A stretch of DNA of 64,000 nt, from assembly GCF_023721835.1 (NCBI RefSeq), contig NZ_JAMKFE010000004.1, positions 62,001 through 126,000 of the forward strand, written 5' to 3'. This DNA comes from Caldimonas mangrovi. Lineage in GTDB: Bacteria; Pseudomonadota; Gammaproteobacteria; Burkholderiales; Burkholderiaceae_C. The position numbers and the translations under genes are program-made. Below the pieces are notes generated by a model. The model did not search any database, was not told the origin of the DNA, and worked only from the letters and a program-made list of their open reading frames with translations. Below, one piece after another: positions 36,419 through 45,150 of the stretch (within the stretch, counting starts at the first letter, position 1; every line of letters starts with the position of its first letter).

Positions 36419-37523
36419 TCAAATGCCTTGCTTCAGGCTGGCTTCGATGAACGCGTCCAGGTCACCGTCCAGCACCTTCTGGGTGTTGGAGATCTCGACG
36501 TTGGTGCGCAGGTCCTTGATGCGGCTCTGGTCCAGCACGTAGGAACGGATCTGGTGGCCCCAGCCGACGTCGGTCTTGGAGTCCTCCAGCTTCTGCTGCT
36601 CGGCCATGCGCTTGCGCATCTCGTGCTCGAACAGGCGCGATCGCAGCATCTGCCAGGCCTCGTCGCGGTTGCGGTGCTGCGAGCGGTCGTTCTGGCACTG
36701 CACCACGATGCCGGTCGGCATGTGCGTGAGACGCACCGCCGAGTCGGTCTTGTTGATGTGCTGGCCGCCCGCGCCCGAAGCGCGGAAGGTGTCGGTGCGC
36801 ACGTCGGCCGGATTGATCTCGATCTCGATCGAATCGTCCACCTCGGGGTAGACGAACACGCTGGCGAACGAGGTATGACGCCCGCCGGAAGAGTCGAACG
36901 GGCTCTTGCGCACCAGCCGGTGCACGCCGGTTTCGCTGCGCAGGTAGCCGAACGCGTATTCGCCCTCGACCTTGATGGTCGCGCTCTTGATGCCAGCGAC
37001 GTCGCCTTCGGACTCTTCCATGACCTCGGTCTTGAAGCCCTTGCGCTCGCAGTAGCGCAGGTACTGGCGCAGCAGCATGCTGGCCCAGTCGCAGGCCTCG
37101 GTACCGCCCGCGCCGGCCTGGATGTCGATGAAGCAGTTGTTCGGGTCGGCCGGGTTGCTGAACATCCGGCGGAACTCCAGCTGTTCCACCTCTTCGGTCA
37201 GCTCGCGCACCTCGGCCTCGATGTGGGCCAGGCCGTCGTGGTCGGCGTCCTCGCGCGACAGCTCGTACAGCTCGGTGTTGTCCGACAGTTCCGAGGCGAG
37301 GCGGCTGATCGTCAGCACCACGCCTTCGAGCGTTTTCTTCTCACGGCCCAGTTCCTGGGCATGTTTCGGGTCGTTCCAGACGGTGGGGTCTTCCAGCGCC
37401 GCGTTGACCTCGCTCAGGCGGTGGGATTTGGTCTCCCAGTCAAAGATACCTCCGTAGTTCGGCGGTCCGGCGGGTCAGGTCTTCGAGTTCCGCCCCGAGG
37501 GCATTGATGCGTTCTGCGTCCAT
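36419..37523 (-). CDS. prfB: Peptide chain release factor 2 with programmed +1 frameshift
   Basis: RF2 releases proteins at UGA and UAA. The first frame starts at ATG 37523 (AAAGGAC upstream) and runs 27 codons to ...ELRRYL, then meets an in-frame TGA at 37442-37440. The local sequence GGAGG TAT CTT TGA C is the classic autoregulatory shift site: an internal ribosome-binding-like GGAGG and CTT-TGA slippage. After skipping T 37442, translation continues as [19 protein letters not shown] to the stop at 36419, giving about 367 residues, close to E. coli (365). The GGQ motif is intact ([16 protein letters not shown]). It follows the alpha/beta hydrolase after 55 bases. Confidence 0.97.
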
Positions 37524-37578
37524 GGTCTTGTCCTTTGCGAAACCGGCGATTTTCTCATGCACGCAGAACCCGCCGGCG

Positions 37579-38502
37579 CTAGGTCGCTTTCAGGAACGCC
37601 TCGATGCGTTCGGCCAGTGCCTCCGGCTGGTCGTGGTGCAGCATGTGCCCCGCAGGACTCAGCACGTGGCGTTCCAGCTTCGGCACCACAGCGAGACGGG
37701 CTTCGAAGTCAGCGCGCGGGTAGCGATCGCCCCACCATTTCGTGACGTCGGTGCGGTCGCCCTCGACCCACAGCACCGGTGCGGTGATGCGCTCCCAGCA
37801 GGCCAGCACCTCTTCCTTGCGGTAGAGCACCGGGTTGGCGCGCTTGTGCGCCGGGTCGCCGAGGATGACCCAGCGGCCGTGCTCGTCCTGACGCGACCAG
37901 TGCGCCGCCAGCCAGGCTGCGCGATCTGCGCGCAGCAGAGGGTTGTTCTTGCGCAGGCGCTCGGCCACCGCGTCGAGCGAGTCGTAGCTGCGCAGCTGCT
38001 GCGCGGTCTTCAGGTCGTCGAGCCACTGTCCGTAACGCTTCGGCGCCTGCGACGGCCGGCTGTCGGGCAGGCCGAAGCCTTCGAGGTTGACCAGACGTCG
38101 TACCCGTTCGGGGCGCACGCCTGCATACAGCATCGCGACGTTGCCGCCCATGCTGTGGCCCAGCAGGTCGATCGGCTGGCCGGGCACCAGCTGGTCGAGC
38201 AGGGCGTCCAGGTCGGCGAGGTAGTCGGGGAACCAGTAGGTGTCGGTGTTCGGGGTTTCGGTGAGCCCGAAACCGCGCCAGTCGGGCGCAATCACGTACC
38301 GCTCGGCGGCGAACGCGTCCACCACGAACTGGAACGACGCGCCGACGTCCATCCAGCCGTGCAGCATCACCAGCGTCGGACGTTCTGGGGTTGCGACGGA
38401 CGGGTGGCCCCAGCGGTGTACGTGGTAGCGCAGGCCACGGACGGGCAGCGAGAGGGAAGATCTGGCGCGGTGCTCGGTGTAGAAGGGCGTGTCGGTCGTC
38501 AT
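37579..38502 (-). CDS. Alpha/beta hydrolase
   Basis: The 307-residue alpha/beta-fold hydrolase has an oxyanion-loop LHGWMDVG, PDWRGFG, the nucleophile elbow GHSMGG (Ser), and the C-terminal His in SPAGHMLHHDQP. There is no signal peptide. The substrate is unknown; the sequence resembles esterases and haloalkane-dehalogenase-like hydrolases in general. The start is placed at ATG 38502 by family alignment from memory, since the open frame extends further without a ribosome site. It lies between the glycan operon and prfB on the same strand. Confidence 0.85.
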   Translation of the reverse strand: MTTDTPFYTEHRARSSLSLPVRGLRYHVHRWGHPSVATPERPTLVMLHGWMDVGASFQFVVDAFAAERYVIAPDWRGFGLTETPNTDTYWFPDYLADLDALLDQLVPGQPIDLLGHSMGGNVAMLYAGVRPERVRRLVNLEGFGLPDSRPSQAPKRYGQWLDDLKTAQQLRSYDSLDAVAERLRKNNPLLRADRAAWLAAHWSRQDEHGRWVILGDPAHKRANPVLYRKEEVLACWERITAPVLWVEGDRTDVTKWWGDRYPRADFEARLAVVPKLERHVLSPAGHMLHHDQPEALAERIEAFLKAT

Positions 38503-38589
38503 GCGGACAGAGTGTGTCGGAAATGCCGCTCCCGTGCTGACGCCGAGGCGACGGGTCGCTCGAAGGCTCCGCAGCGGCTGCACACGGCG

Positions 38590-39375
38590 CTATGACGCGT
38601 CCGTTCCTAGCCACTCGCGTTTGAGTTCAGCGGTGGGAACCGGCGAGCGCAATCGGCCATGCACAAGGTCGCGCAGGCGGATGCGCCAGAAGTGGTGGAA
38701 CGGATCGAAAACTTCGTGCATGCGGGGCCGGCCATGGAACTTCACGATGACGGCGCCGTCGACCATGGCGCGCGCTGTGACCGGGTTGCGCCGGCCGGTG
38801 CGCACCGCATTTTTGTAGCTGACCACCAGGCCCGGGGGGAACAACTCGACGCGCTGCTGCGCCGAGTGCTTTTCAACCACAGCACGGATGAAGTCCTGGT
38901 CGCCCGCAACCTTCTGCGCATAGCTCTCTCCGGCCACGAAGGCATCGTAGATGAAGCGCAGCGGCTCGGGCCGGATGCGCATGACGCTGGAGTTGTAGCC
39001 CTCGTGATGCCAGTCGTCGACGATGACCAAGTCTTTTTCACTGCCGAAAGCGACGTCCAGCAGCGGTTGCATGCTGCCGCGGATCACCAGGGTGAGATCG
39101 AGGTAGAGGAATTCGGCAAACGGCACGTAGGCGGGGTTGAACAGCCCGAGCTTGCGCGTCGTGGCCCGCATGCCGGGTCGATCGAGTTCACGCCAGCCGG
39201 AACAGTCGACGCTTTCGACGCCGGCCGGGAGCTTGCGCGGGCGGTCGGTGTAGCACACCAAACGGAACGGCCGGTCGCAATGACGCGCGAGCATGTCGTA
39301 CATGCGGCCGACGTACTGATCGCCCAGGCCGTAGAAATCGCCCAGGGCGAGGCAGACGATGGGAAGGGTGCTCAC
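38590..39375 (-). CDS. Glycosyltransferase-like protein (GT8-like)
   Basis: The 261-residue soluble protein has features of nucleotide-sugar transferases of the GT-A fold: N-terminal VCLALGDFYGLGDQYV, FRLVCYTDRP, and FLYLDLTLVIRG at the place where GT8 enzymes carry a DxD-type metal motif (LDLTL here, so the second Asp is missing). YNSSVMRIRPE and AGDQDFIRAV follow. It uses a GTG start at 39375. It is the last gene of the long minus-strand glycan operon, 51 bases after the previous gene. The acceptor and sugar are unknown, and the missing Asp leaves activity open. Confidence 0.65.
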   Translation of the reverse strand: MSTLPIVCLALGDFYGLGDQYVGRMYDMLARHCDRPFRLVCYTDRPRKLPAGVESVDCSGWRELDRPGMRATTRKLGLFNPAYVPFAEFLYLDLTLVIRGSMQPLLDVAFGSEKDLVIVDDWHHEGYNSSVMRIRPEPLRFIYDAFVAGESYAQKVAGDQDFIRAVVEKHSAQQRVELFPPGLVVSYKNAVRTGRRNPVTARAMVDGAVIVKFHGRPRMHEVFDPFHHFWRIRLRDLVHGRLRSPVPTAELKREWLGTDAS

Positions 39376-39426
39376 GGCTTGAGAGGGGATGCCAGGTGCA
39401 TGCTCGAAGAAGATGGCGCGGTCAGT

Positions 39427-40284
39427 CTACTGCGCGAGTTCCTGCCGCAGGCGCTCCAGGTCGCTGGCGTCGTACATCGCGCGCAGCTGGCGGTCGTTGC
39501 CGCCGCCTTGCACGTTGCTGCGGTTCAGCGAGCTCTTCTGCGTGCCCCGCACCTCGACGAAATGCACGGCACGAGGCCGGGCCTGTCGAACCCGGAAGCC
39601 ATGCCGCAGCGCCTGAGCATGCAGCCAGATGTCGTCCGCCCGCGGGCAGACGCTGCGAAAACCGTCGCCGGCGTCCTTGAGCACTTGCTGGAACGCAGGC
39701 GGGTAGACGACGCCCGAAACGCCCGTGGCGAAATGCAGGTGGCTCGGTCGCGTGTCGGTGCATGAGCGCCAGTTGTCATACGGGACGAGTCCCTCACCGT
39801 CCAGCCGGACGTGCTTGGCGCGCAGGCAGTTGATGCAGTCCGGATAGGCGGCGTAGGCCTGCATCAGTTCCTGCAGCCAGTATTTCGGGTAGATGACGTC
39901 GTCGTCGGCCGTGACCAGGGGAAGGTCGAAATGCGGCTGGGACTGCACGTACGGAAAGTACTTCTTGTGCGGGCCGAGATCTTCGCAATACCGTATGTCC
40001 AGGCCGCGCGCCGCGAGGCGCCGCAGGGTGTCGGGAAGGTCGCGAACCCGTTCGGCCTCGTCGAGCCACAGGATCAGGCGGGAGGGCTTCAGCGTTCCCC
40101 GGCCGATCGATTCGATGGCGATGTAGACGATGGGTATGCGAGGCCCGAAGGTCGTCAGCGACACCACGGGCCCGGCAGGATCGGTCACCGGGTCTTGCGA
40201 GGAGCGGTTGCGATAGTAGAGCTTGAGGGTCTCGAGCCGTGACAGCAGCCGGTTCTTCTTGTGCAGGACAAACGGGTTTCTCAT
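39427..40284 (-). CDS. Glycosyltransferase-like protein with DDD motif
   Basis: The 285-residue soluble protein has a GT-A layout. An N-terminal strand pair (VVSLTTFGPRIPIVYIAIESI) is followed by LILWLDEAERV, LGPHKKYFPYVQ, and a metal-site-like LVTADDDVIYP near residue 120, then ATGVSGVVYPP and PRADDIWLHAQAL. This pattern occurs in capsule and polysaccharide glycosyltransferases. I start at ATG 40284 by the start of similarity. It is 25 bases after the pyruvyltransferase-like gene in the same operon. Confidence 0.7.
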   Translation of the reverse strand: MRNPFVLHKKNRLLSRLETLKLYYRNRSSQDPVTDPAGPVVSLTTFGPRIPIVYIAIESIGRGTLKPSRLILWLDEAERVRDLPDTLRRLAARGLDIRYCEDLGPHKKYFPYVQSQPHFDLPLVTADDDVIYPKYWLQELMQAYAAYPDCINCLRAKHVRLDGEGLVPYDNWRSCTDTRPSHLHFATGVSGVVYPPAFQQVLKDAGDGFRSVCPRADDIWLHAQALRHGFRVRQARPRAVHFVEVRGTQKSSLNRSNVQGGGNDRQLRAMYDASDLERLRQELAQ

Positions 40285-40309
40285 GGGGCGGTTCGCTTGG
40301 CTGGCGCGC

Positions 40310-41326
40310 TCACGCGAAAACAGTGCGCAGCAGCGCGTCCGCAGCTGCCTGCTGCTGCTGCAGGTACAGGCGCAGGCCCTGCTCTTCGGCCGGTGTGAAC
40401 GCCGCCGCGCGCACCAGTTCTGCGGGCTGCGCGCCGAGCCGTCGCACGTCATCCAGCCCGCTGATCTTGCGACGGGCGATGTCGAGGCCGGCGTCGCGCA
40501 GCACGTGATCGATCTTCGCGGTGTTCGATGCGATGTAGAGAAACGGCATCTGGTTGCACAGGCAGTACATCACCGCATGGAAGCGTCCCGTGATCAGAAG
40601 CGCGGCGCGCTGTGCGCTGGCATGAAAGGTCGCGCGCGACTGGTGGCGCAACACGTTGAGCAGCAAGGAGGGGTGCGGCCGCAGCCTTCGCGCGCCTTGC
40701 GCGAACACCTGCCACGCGCTGCGCAGCGGCACGTTCTTGCTGGACAGCAGCTTGAAATCCTTCACGCAGGCATAGTCGGCGCCGAAGTGCTGGCCGATCT
40801 GCAGCAGGGCGCGGGTCGCGTCGTCGAGCACCGAGTCCGTCACGGCGATGCGGGCGCCGCTGCTGGACCGGGCAGCGCGGGGAAAGGATTGCAGGCTGAG
40901 GTCGCCGACGACCAAGGGTTGTGCGTCGGGTTGCTGTGCGCAGAAGGAACTCGCAGCGTGCGACTCGCGAAACGCCAGCAGGTCGCAGCGCATGAGCAGG
41001 TCGGCTGTGATCTGCGAGTTGTCGCTGTAGCAGCTGTTGATGAGCGCGACGCGCTTGCCTTCCGACTTCGCGACCGCGGCGAAATGCGCGATGTTCTTGC
41101 ACCCCCGGCTGTCGCCGTGCAGGGTTCCTTCACCATTGATGACGATCAGTTCGGAGCCCGAGAGCAGCCGGTGGTAGTCCTTGCCGGTGATTTCGGTGCT
41201 GACGCGGTGCGCCGCCGCCTCGGTGTAGCCGTGCACCTTCGCGGCTTGGCGGATGGTGCGGACGACCGCGTCGCTGCCGATATGCAGGTCGGGCGTGGTG
41301 TCGTTGACGAGGGTATAGCGCTTCAT
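40310..41326 (-). CDS. Polysaccharide pyruvyltransferase family protein
   Basis: The 338-residue protein shows the PS_pyruv_trans pattern: LVNDTTPDLHIGSDAVVRTI near the N-terminus, ELIVINGEGTLHGD, CDLLAFRESHAA, ITGRFHAVMYCLCNQMPF and IASNTAKIDHVL. Members add pyruvate ketals to exopolysaccharide or cell-wall sugars from phosphoenolpyruvate. The start at ATG 41326 has AAGAG upstream. It lies between two glycosyltransferase-like genes, so the product is probably a surface glycan decoration. Confidence 0.75.
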   Translation of the reverse strand: MKRYTLVNDTTPDLHIGSDAVVRTIRQAAKVHGYTEAAAHRVSTEITGKDYHRLLSGSELIVINGEGTLHGDSRGCKNIAHFAAVAKSEGKRVALINSCYSDNSQITADLLMRCDLLAFRESHAASSFCAQQPDAQPLVVGDLSLQSFPRAARSSSGARIAVTDSVLDDATRALLQIGQHFGADYACVKDFKLLSSKNVPLRSAWQVFAQGARRLRPHPSLLLNVLRHQSRATFHASAQRAALLITGRFHAVMYCLCNQMPFLYIASNTAKIDHVLRDAGLDIARRKISGLDDVRRLGAQPAELVRAAAFTPAEEQGLRLYLQQQQAAADALLRTVFA

Positions 41327-41345
41327 CTCTTGTGACGGTCCTCGC

Positions 41346-41972
41346 TCAACGGTCCAGGAAGGACAACCGGCCGGCTTGCTGCAACTGTTCGGCGTACGCT
41401 CGCTCGGCGAACCACGGATGGCCTTCCCAGCCCTGGAAGCCGAAGCCGGCGAGTGCAATCGAGTGCCTGGCCAGGACGGGGTCCCGGGCCAGGTGCGCGA
41501 GCGCAACGCCCCCCGAGCTGGGTGTCCACAACGGCATCCTGCGGGGGTAGCCGTCGAAGCCCGGCTGCGCCTTCACGAATGCGACCACCTCGTCGAACAC
41601 CTCCTGCGGCATCGGCGAGCAACGCAGGCCGTGGTGGGACAGCACCTGCGTCAACGCTTGCGTGCGGTCCACGCCGGTGCCCCGCTTGCCGCGGAGGATG
41701 CAGTGCAGCAGGCGCCGCAGCGGAACGCGCGGGTAGCTGAACACCACGTCGCGCGCGCCGCTGCCGGCGATCGTGCGGTGCAGCTCTTCCGAGCCGATGA
41801 ATCGCCGGGCGACACCGCCGGTGTTGCACAGGTACACCCGGTCGGTGCGCCGGCCGTACTCTGCCCCAAGCGCTGCGCAGGTGTTGATGCGCGCGACGAA
41901 GTCGGCGCCGTCGATGATGCGGCGCAGATCCTCGCGTGGAGGGGCGTTGCCGACAAGTACCGCGAGTCCCAT
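41346..41972 (-). CDS. GT29-like (sialyltransferase-like) protein
   Basis: The 208-residue protein begins with LAVLVGNAPPREDLRRIIDGADFVARINTC and continues ALGAEYGRRTDRVYLCNTGG, a pattern like the L-motif of GT29 sialyltransferase-like bacterial proteins. The later GGVALAHLARDP and GFGFQGWEGHPWF fit the C-terminal part. No membrane anchor is visible. The ATG at 41972 lacks a clear ribosome site. It follows the epimerase gene after 23 bases. The GT29 reading rests on motif memory only; another small GT-like fold is possible. Confidence 0.5.
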   Translation of the reverse strand: MGLAVLVGNAPPREDLRRIIDGADFVARINTCAALGAEYGRRTDRVYLCNTGGVARRFIGSEELHRTIAGSGARDVVFSYPRVPLRRLLHCILRGKRGTGVDRTQALTQVLSHHGLRCSPMPQEVFDEVVAFVKAQPGFDGYPRRMPLWTPSSGGVALAHLARDPVLARHSIALAGFGFQGWEGHPWFAERAYAEQLQQAGRLSFLDR

Positions 41973-41995
41973 GGATGTCGAGTCGGCGGACGGGA

Positions 41996-42976
41996 TCAGG
42001 CGGCTGGAGCGCCGTAGTACCCGACATACCAGTCGACGAACCGCCGGATGCCGTCCTGCAGCCTCGTCGTCGGCCGAAAACCGACCCAGCGCTCGAGGCG
42101 CTCGACGTCGGCATAGGTGGCCGGCACGTCGCCGTCCTGCATCGGCAGCAGGTTGAGGCGGGCTCGCCGGCCGGTGGCCGATTCGATGCAGGCGATGAAG
42201 TCCAGCAACTGCTCGGGCTGGTGATTGCCGATATTCAGGACACGGCAGGGGGGCCCTTCGCCGGCGTCTGGCGTTCGGTCGAGGACCCGTACGATACCTT
42301 CGACGACATCGTCGATGTAGGTGAAGTCGCGCGCCATCCGGCCATGGTTGAACACGTCGATCGGGCGGTCCTCGAGGACCGCCTTGGTGAAAGAGAAGTA
42401 GGCCATGTCGGGCCGGCCCCAGGGGCCGTAGACCGTGAAGAAGCGCAGGCCGGTGGCGTGCAAGCCGTACAGGTGGCTGTAAGAGTGGGTCATCAGCTCG
42501 TTGGCACGCTTGGTGGCAGCGTACAGGCTGACCGGCCGGTCCACCGGGTCGTCCTCGGAGAAGGGCATCTTGGTGTTGCCGCCGTACACGCTGGAGCTGC
42601 TGGCGTAGACCAGGTGCTGCACCGTCGCATGCCGGCACGCTTCGAGCACGTTCAGGTATCCCACCAGATTGCTGTGGCCGTAAGCCATCGGGTGGTGGAT
42701 CGAGTGGCGCACGCCTGCCTGGGCCGCCAGGTGGACGACCTTCTCGAAGCCCCCTTCTGCGAACAGCGCCTGCATGGCTTTCGTGTCAGCGACGTCGAGC
42801 CGCTGGAACCGGAAGCCCGGCTGCGGCTGCAGCTGCGCCAGTCGGTCGGCCTTGAGCTGCGGCGAATAGTAGTCGTTCAGGTCGTCCACGCCGGTGACCT
42901 CGTCACCTCTCGCCAACAGGCGCTGACACACGTGCATGCCGATGAAGCCGGCCGCGCCGGTGACGAGTATCTTCAT
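41996..42976 (-). CDS. NAD-dependent epimerase, UDP-glucuronate 4-epimerase-like
   Basis: The 326-residue short-chain dehydrogenase/epimerase has the cofactor motif TGAAGFIGMH, the DDLNDYYSPQLKADRL segment typical of UDP-glucuronate 4-epimerases, SSSSVYGG, and the catalytic YAATK pair. It probably makes UDP-galacturonate for a surface glycan, though a UDP-glucose or GlcNAc substrate cannot be excluded. ATG 42976 begins the Rossmann strand directly. It lies between the two sialyltransferase-like genes of the operon. Confidence 0.85.
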   Translation of the reverse strand: MKILVTGAAGFIGMHVCQRLLARGDEVTGVDDLNDYYSPQLKADRLAQLQPQPGFRFQRLDVADTKAMQALFAEGGFEKVVHLAAQAGVRHSIHHPMAYGHSNLVGYLNVLEACRHATVQHLVYASSSSVYGGNTKMPFSEDDPVDRPVSLYAATKRANELMTHSYSHLYGLHATGLRFFTVYGPWGRPDMAYFSFTKAVLEDRPIDVFNHGRMARDFTYIDDVVEGIVRVLDRTPDAGEGPPCRVLNIGNHQPEQLLDFIACIESATGRRARLNLLPMQDGDVPATYADVERLERWVGFRPTTRLQDGIRRFVDWYVGYYGAPAA

Positions 42977-43016
42977 GGAATTCGGATCTGAAATGCGCGA
43001 TTGTGCCCGGTTCGTC

Positions 43017-44039
43017 TTACAGCAAGGCCACGCCGCAGGCCTGGAAGACGGCGCTGATATCGCGCTTCTCTGCGTCCGACTTGAAGCGTATGCGATCCCA
43101 TCCGAACGCGGCCACTTCGGTGTCGGCGCCGTAGATCTGTTTGGCGAACAGCAGGGCCGACGAGCGCACGCCTGCCACTGCATCGAAATGCTCGTGTGCC
43201 AGCCAGGATTCGAGCGGTTCGTCGAGGTCGAGCACCTCGTAGCCCGGGCGCCAGAGTTCGCGCTGCGCATCCTTGGGGTGGCCCTTGTAGAGCACCTGGT
43301 CGATGTTCCGGCTGCGCAGCCACTGCTCGATCTCTTCGCTCGCGGAGAGCATGCCTGCCGAGTCCATCAGGCCAAAACCGGTGAGGGGCTGCCCGATCAC
43401 CAGCGCGCGCCTCGGCGCGCCCCGTACCGGCGATGCTGCCACGGCGGCCAGCGGCGGCAGCGTGACGGCCTTGGCGGCGGGATACTCGTGCGGCAGGCCG
43501 GGCAACACGTAGATGCGGTCGCAGAACGAGGCGTCCGAGCCGATGCGGTCGCCGGCGAAGGTCGTGTAGTCGAGTTCGGGAGCGGCCAGGCGGCGCAGCT
43601 TGCGCAGGTGCTGGGCCAGCCGCTTGGCCGGTGTCAACGGGTACCTGCGGATGCTGATCACGCCGTCCGGCAGGATGCGCGCGCTCAACGTGCGCGCACC
43701 GCAGGCACGGGGCAAGGCACGCAGGAAGTAGTTGATGGCCTCGGTGTCGAACACGGCGCTGTGCAGGTGCAGCTCGTCGCAGCGTCCCGCCAGTTCGGCC
43801 ACCAGGCGCACGTTCTGGCGCAGCCGGCGGTGACGTCCGAACCAGCCGGGCAGCGGGTCCCACCGGGGCCAGGGCATGTAGGCGCAGGCGTCCCAGCGTG
43901 CCGGTCTGACGATGGCTGCGAGGCTGCGCTTGTACCAGATCAATACCTGCCGGGCGCCGGGTTCGAAGTGCGCGGCGATTTGCTGGGCCGCGAGGTACTG
44001 CAGCGGTGACGCGACGAAGTAGACGGCGACGATGCTCAT
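43017..44039 (-). CDS. Polysialyltransferase/GT52-like protein
   Basis: The 340-residue protein has a GT-B look similar to lipooligosaccharide sialyltransferases (GT52) and the alpha-2,8-polysialyltransferase family: MSIVAVYFVASPLQYLAA at the N-terminus, LPDGVISIRRYPLTP, QVLYKGHPKDAQRE and AVAGVRSSALLFAKQIYG near the C-terminus. The KGHP and SSAL segments are the most telling. No CMP-sialic acid synthesis genes are in this window, so the donor may be another CMP-ulosonate. It is 13 bases after the GT4 gene upstream. Confidence 0.6.
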   Translation of the reverse strand: MSIVAVYFVASPLQYLAAQQIAAHFEPGARQVLIWYKRSLAAIVRPARWDACAYMPWPRWDPLPGWFGRHRRLRQNVRLVAELAGRCDELHLHSAVFDTEAINYFLRALPRACGARTLSARILPDGVISIRRYPLTPAKRLAQHLRKLRRLAAPELDYTTFAGDRIGSDASFCDRIYVLPGLPHEYPAAKAVTLPPLAAVAASPVRGAPRRALVIGQPLTGFGLMDSAGMLSASEEIEQWLRSRNIDQVLYKGHPKDAQRELWRPGYEVLDLDEPLESWLAHEHFDAVAGVRSSALLFAKQIYGADTEVAAFGWDRIRFKSDAEKRDISAVFQACGVALL

Positions 44040-44052
44040 CTTCGTGGTCGGC

Positions 44053-45150
44053 TCACCTGCCGAGGCCGGCCACGGCCTGCTGGTAGACCGCCCGGTTGCC
44101 GCGCACCATCGCCTCCACCGAGAATTCGTTCAGCGCCAGCGCACGGCCGGCGCCGCCGTACTCGGCCCGCAGTGCCGGTGCGTCGAGCAGGGTGACGATG
44201 CCACGCGCCAGGGCCGGCGCATCGCCGGGCTCGATCAGGATGCCGGTGCGGCCGTCGACCACGATCTCGGGAATGCCACCGGCGCGCGCTGCCACCATCG
44301 GCACGCCGCAGGCCGCGGCCTGCAGCAGCGCGACGCCCAGGCCCTCCATCGTAGCGGGGTGGACCACCACGTCGAGGCAGGGCAGCACCCGCTGCAGATC
44401 GTTGCGAAAGCCTGCGAGCACGACACTGCCCTGCAGCCCCCGGGCGCGGATCAGTTCGTCGATCGCCGGTTGCTCCGGGCCCTGGCCGAACAGCAGCACG
44501 CGCGCGCGGGGATGAGCCTGCAGCACCGCCGGCATCGCGTCGATCAGCGTACGGTGGCCCTTGCGCGCGATGAACTGCGCCACCATCGCCAGCACCGGTT
44601 GGCCGGGCTCCAGCCCGAACTCCGACAAGAACCAGGGCCGGTCGCCGCCGCCGGGCCGGTAGCGTTCGGTATCGACCGAGCTGTGCACGCAGACGACCTT
44701 GTCGGCCGGTACGCCTTCGTCGAGCAGCACGTCGCGGATGCCGTTCGAGATCGCGATCACGCGTCGGTACAGCCGATACTTGAGGGCCACCCAGGCGCGC
44801 GACTCGGGGTTGTCGACGCGCCGGCTCAGCACGGCGGGCACACCTTCCAGCCGCGCCGCCAGGCCGCCCCACAGGTCGCTGCCGCGGCGGCTGTGCAGGT
44901 GCACGACGTCCGGGCGCTCCTGCCGGATCAGCTTGCGCAGCCGGCCGACCAGCCCGACGTCGGCATCACCCTTCATCGGCATCTCGTGCACCGCGGTGGC
45001 ATACGGCCGTGCGGCATCGGCGATCGCACTGCCCGTCGGGCACGCGAGCAGGTGCTGGTCGCCGGCCCCGTGCAGTCCCTGCAGCAGGAAGACCACCTGC
45101 AGCGCGCCGCCATACAGGTGCATGCCCGCCTCGACGTGCAGGACCTTCAT
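44053..45150 (-). CDS. Glycosyltransferase family 4
   Basis: The 365-residue GT-B transferase has the N-terminal VLHVEAGMHLYGGALQVVFLL and DVVHLHSRRG. A donor-side half carries VAQFIARKGHRTLIDA and the family EX7E-type motif region HPATMEGLGVALLQAAACGVPMVA. The start at ATG 45150 overlaps the stop of the GT9 gene (ATGA). It probably adds a core or capsule sugar at the cytoplasmic face. Confidence 0.88.
   Translation of the reverse strand: MKVLHVEAGMHLYGGALQVVFLLQGLHGAGDQHLLACPTGSAIADAARPYATAVHEMPMKGDADVGLVGRLRKLIRQERPDVVHLHSRRGSDLWGGLAARLEGVPAVLSRRVDNPESRAWVALKYRLYRRVIAISNGIRDVLLDEGVPADKVVCVHSSVDTERYRPGGGDRPWFLSEFGLEPGQPVLAMVAQFIARKGHRTLIDAMPAVLQAHPRARVLLFGQGPEQPAIDELIRARGLQGSVVLAGFRNDLQRVLPCLDVVVHPATMEGLGVALLQAAACGVPMVAARAGGIPEIVVDGRTGILIEPGDAPALARGIVTLLDAPALRAEYGGAGRALALNEFSVEAMVRGNRAVYQQAVAGLGR

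Noticed and set aside
37440..37442. In-frame TGA in prfB read as a nonsense mutation
   Set aside because: The context CTT TGA C with an upstream GGAGG is the programmed frameshift site of RF2.
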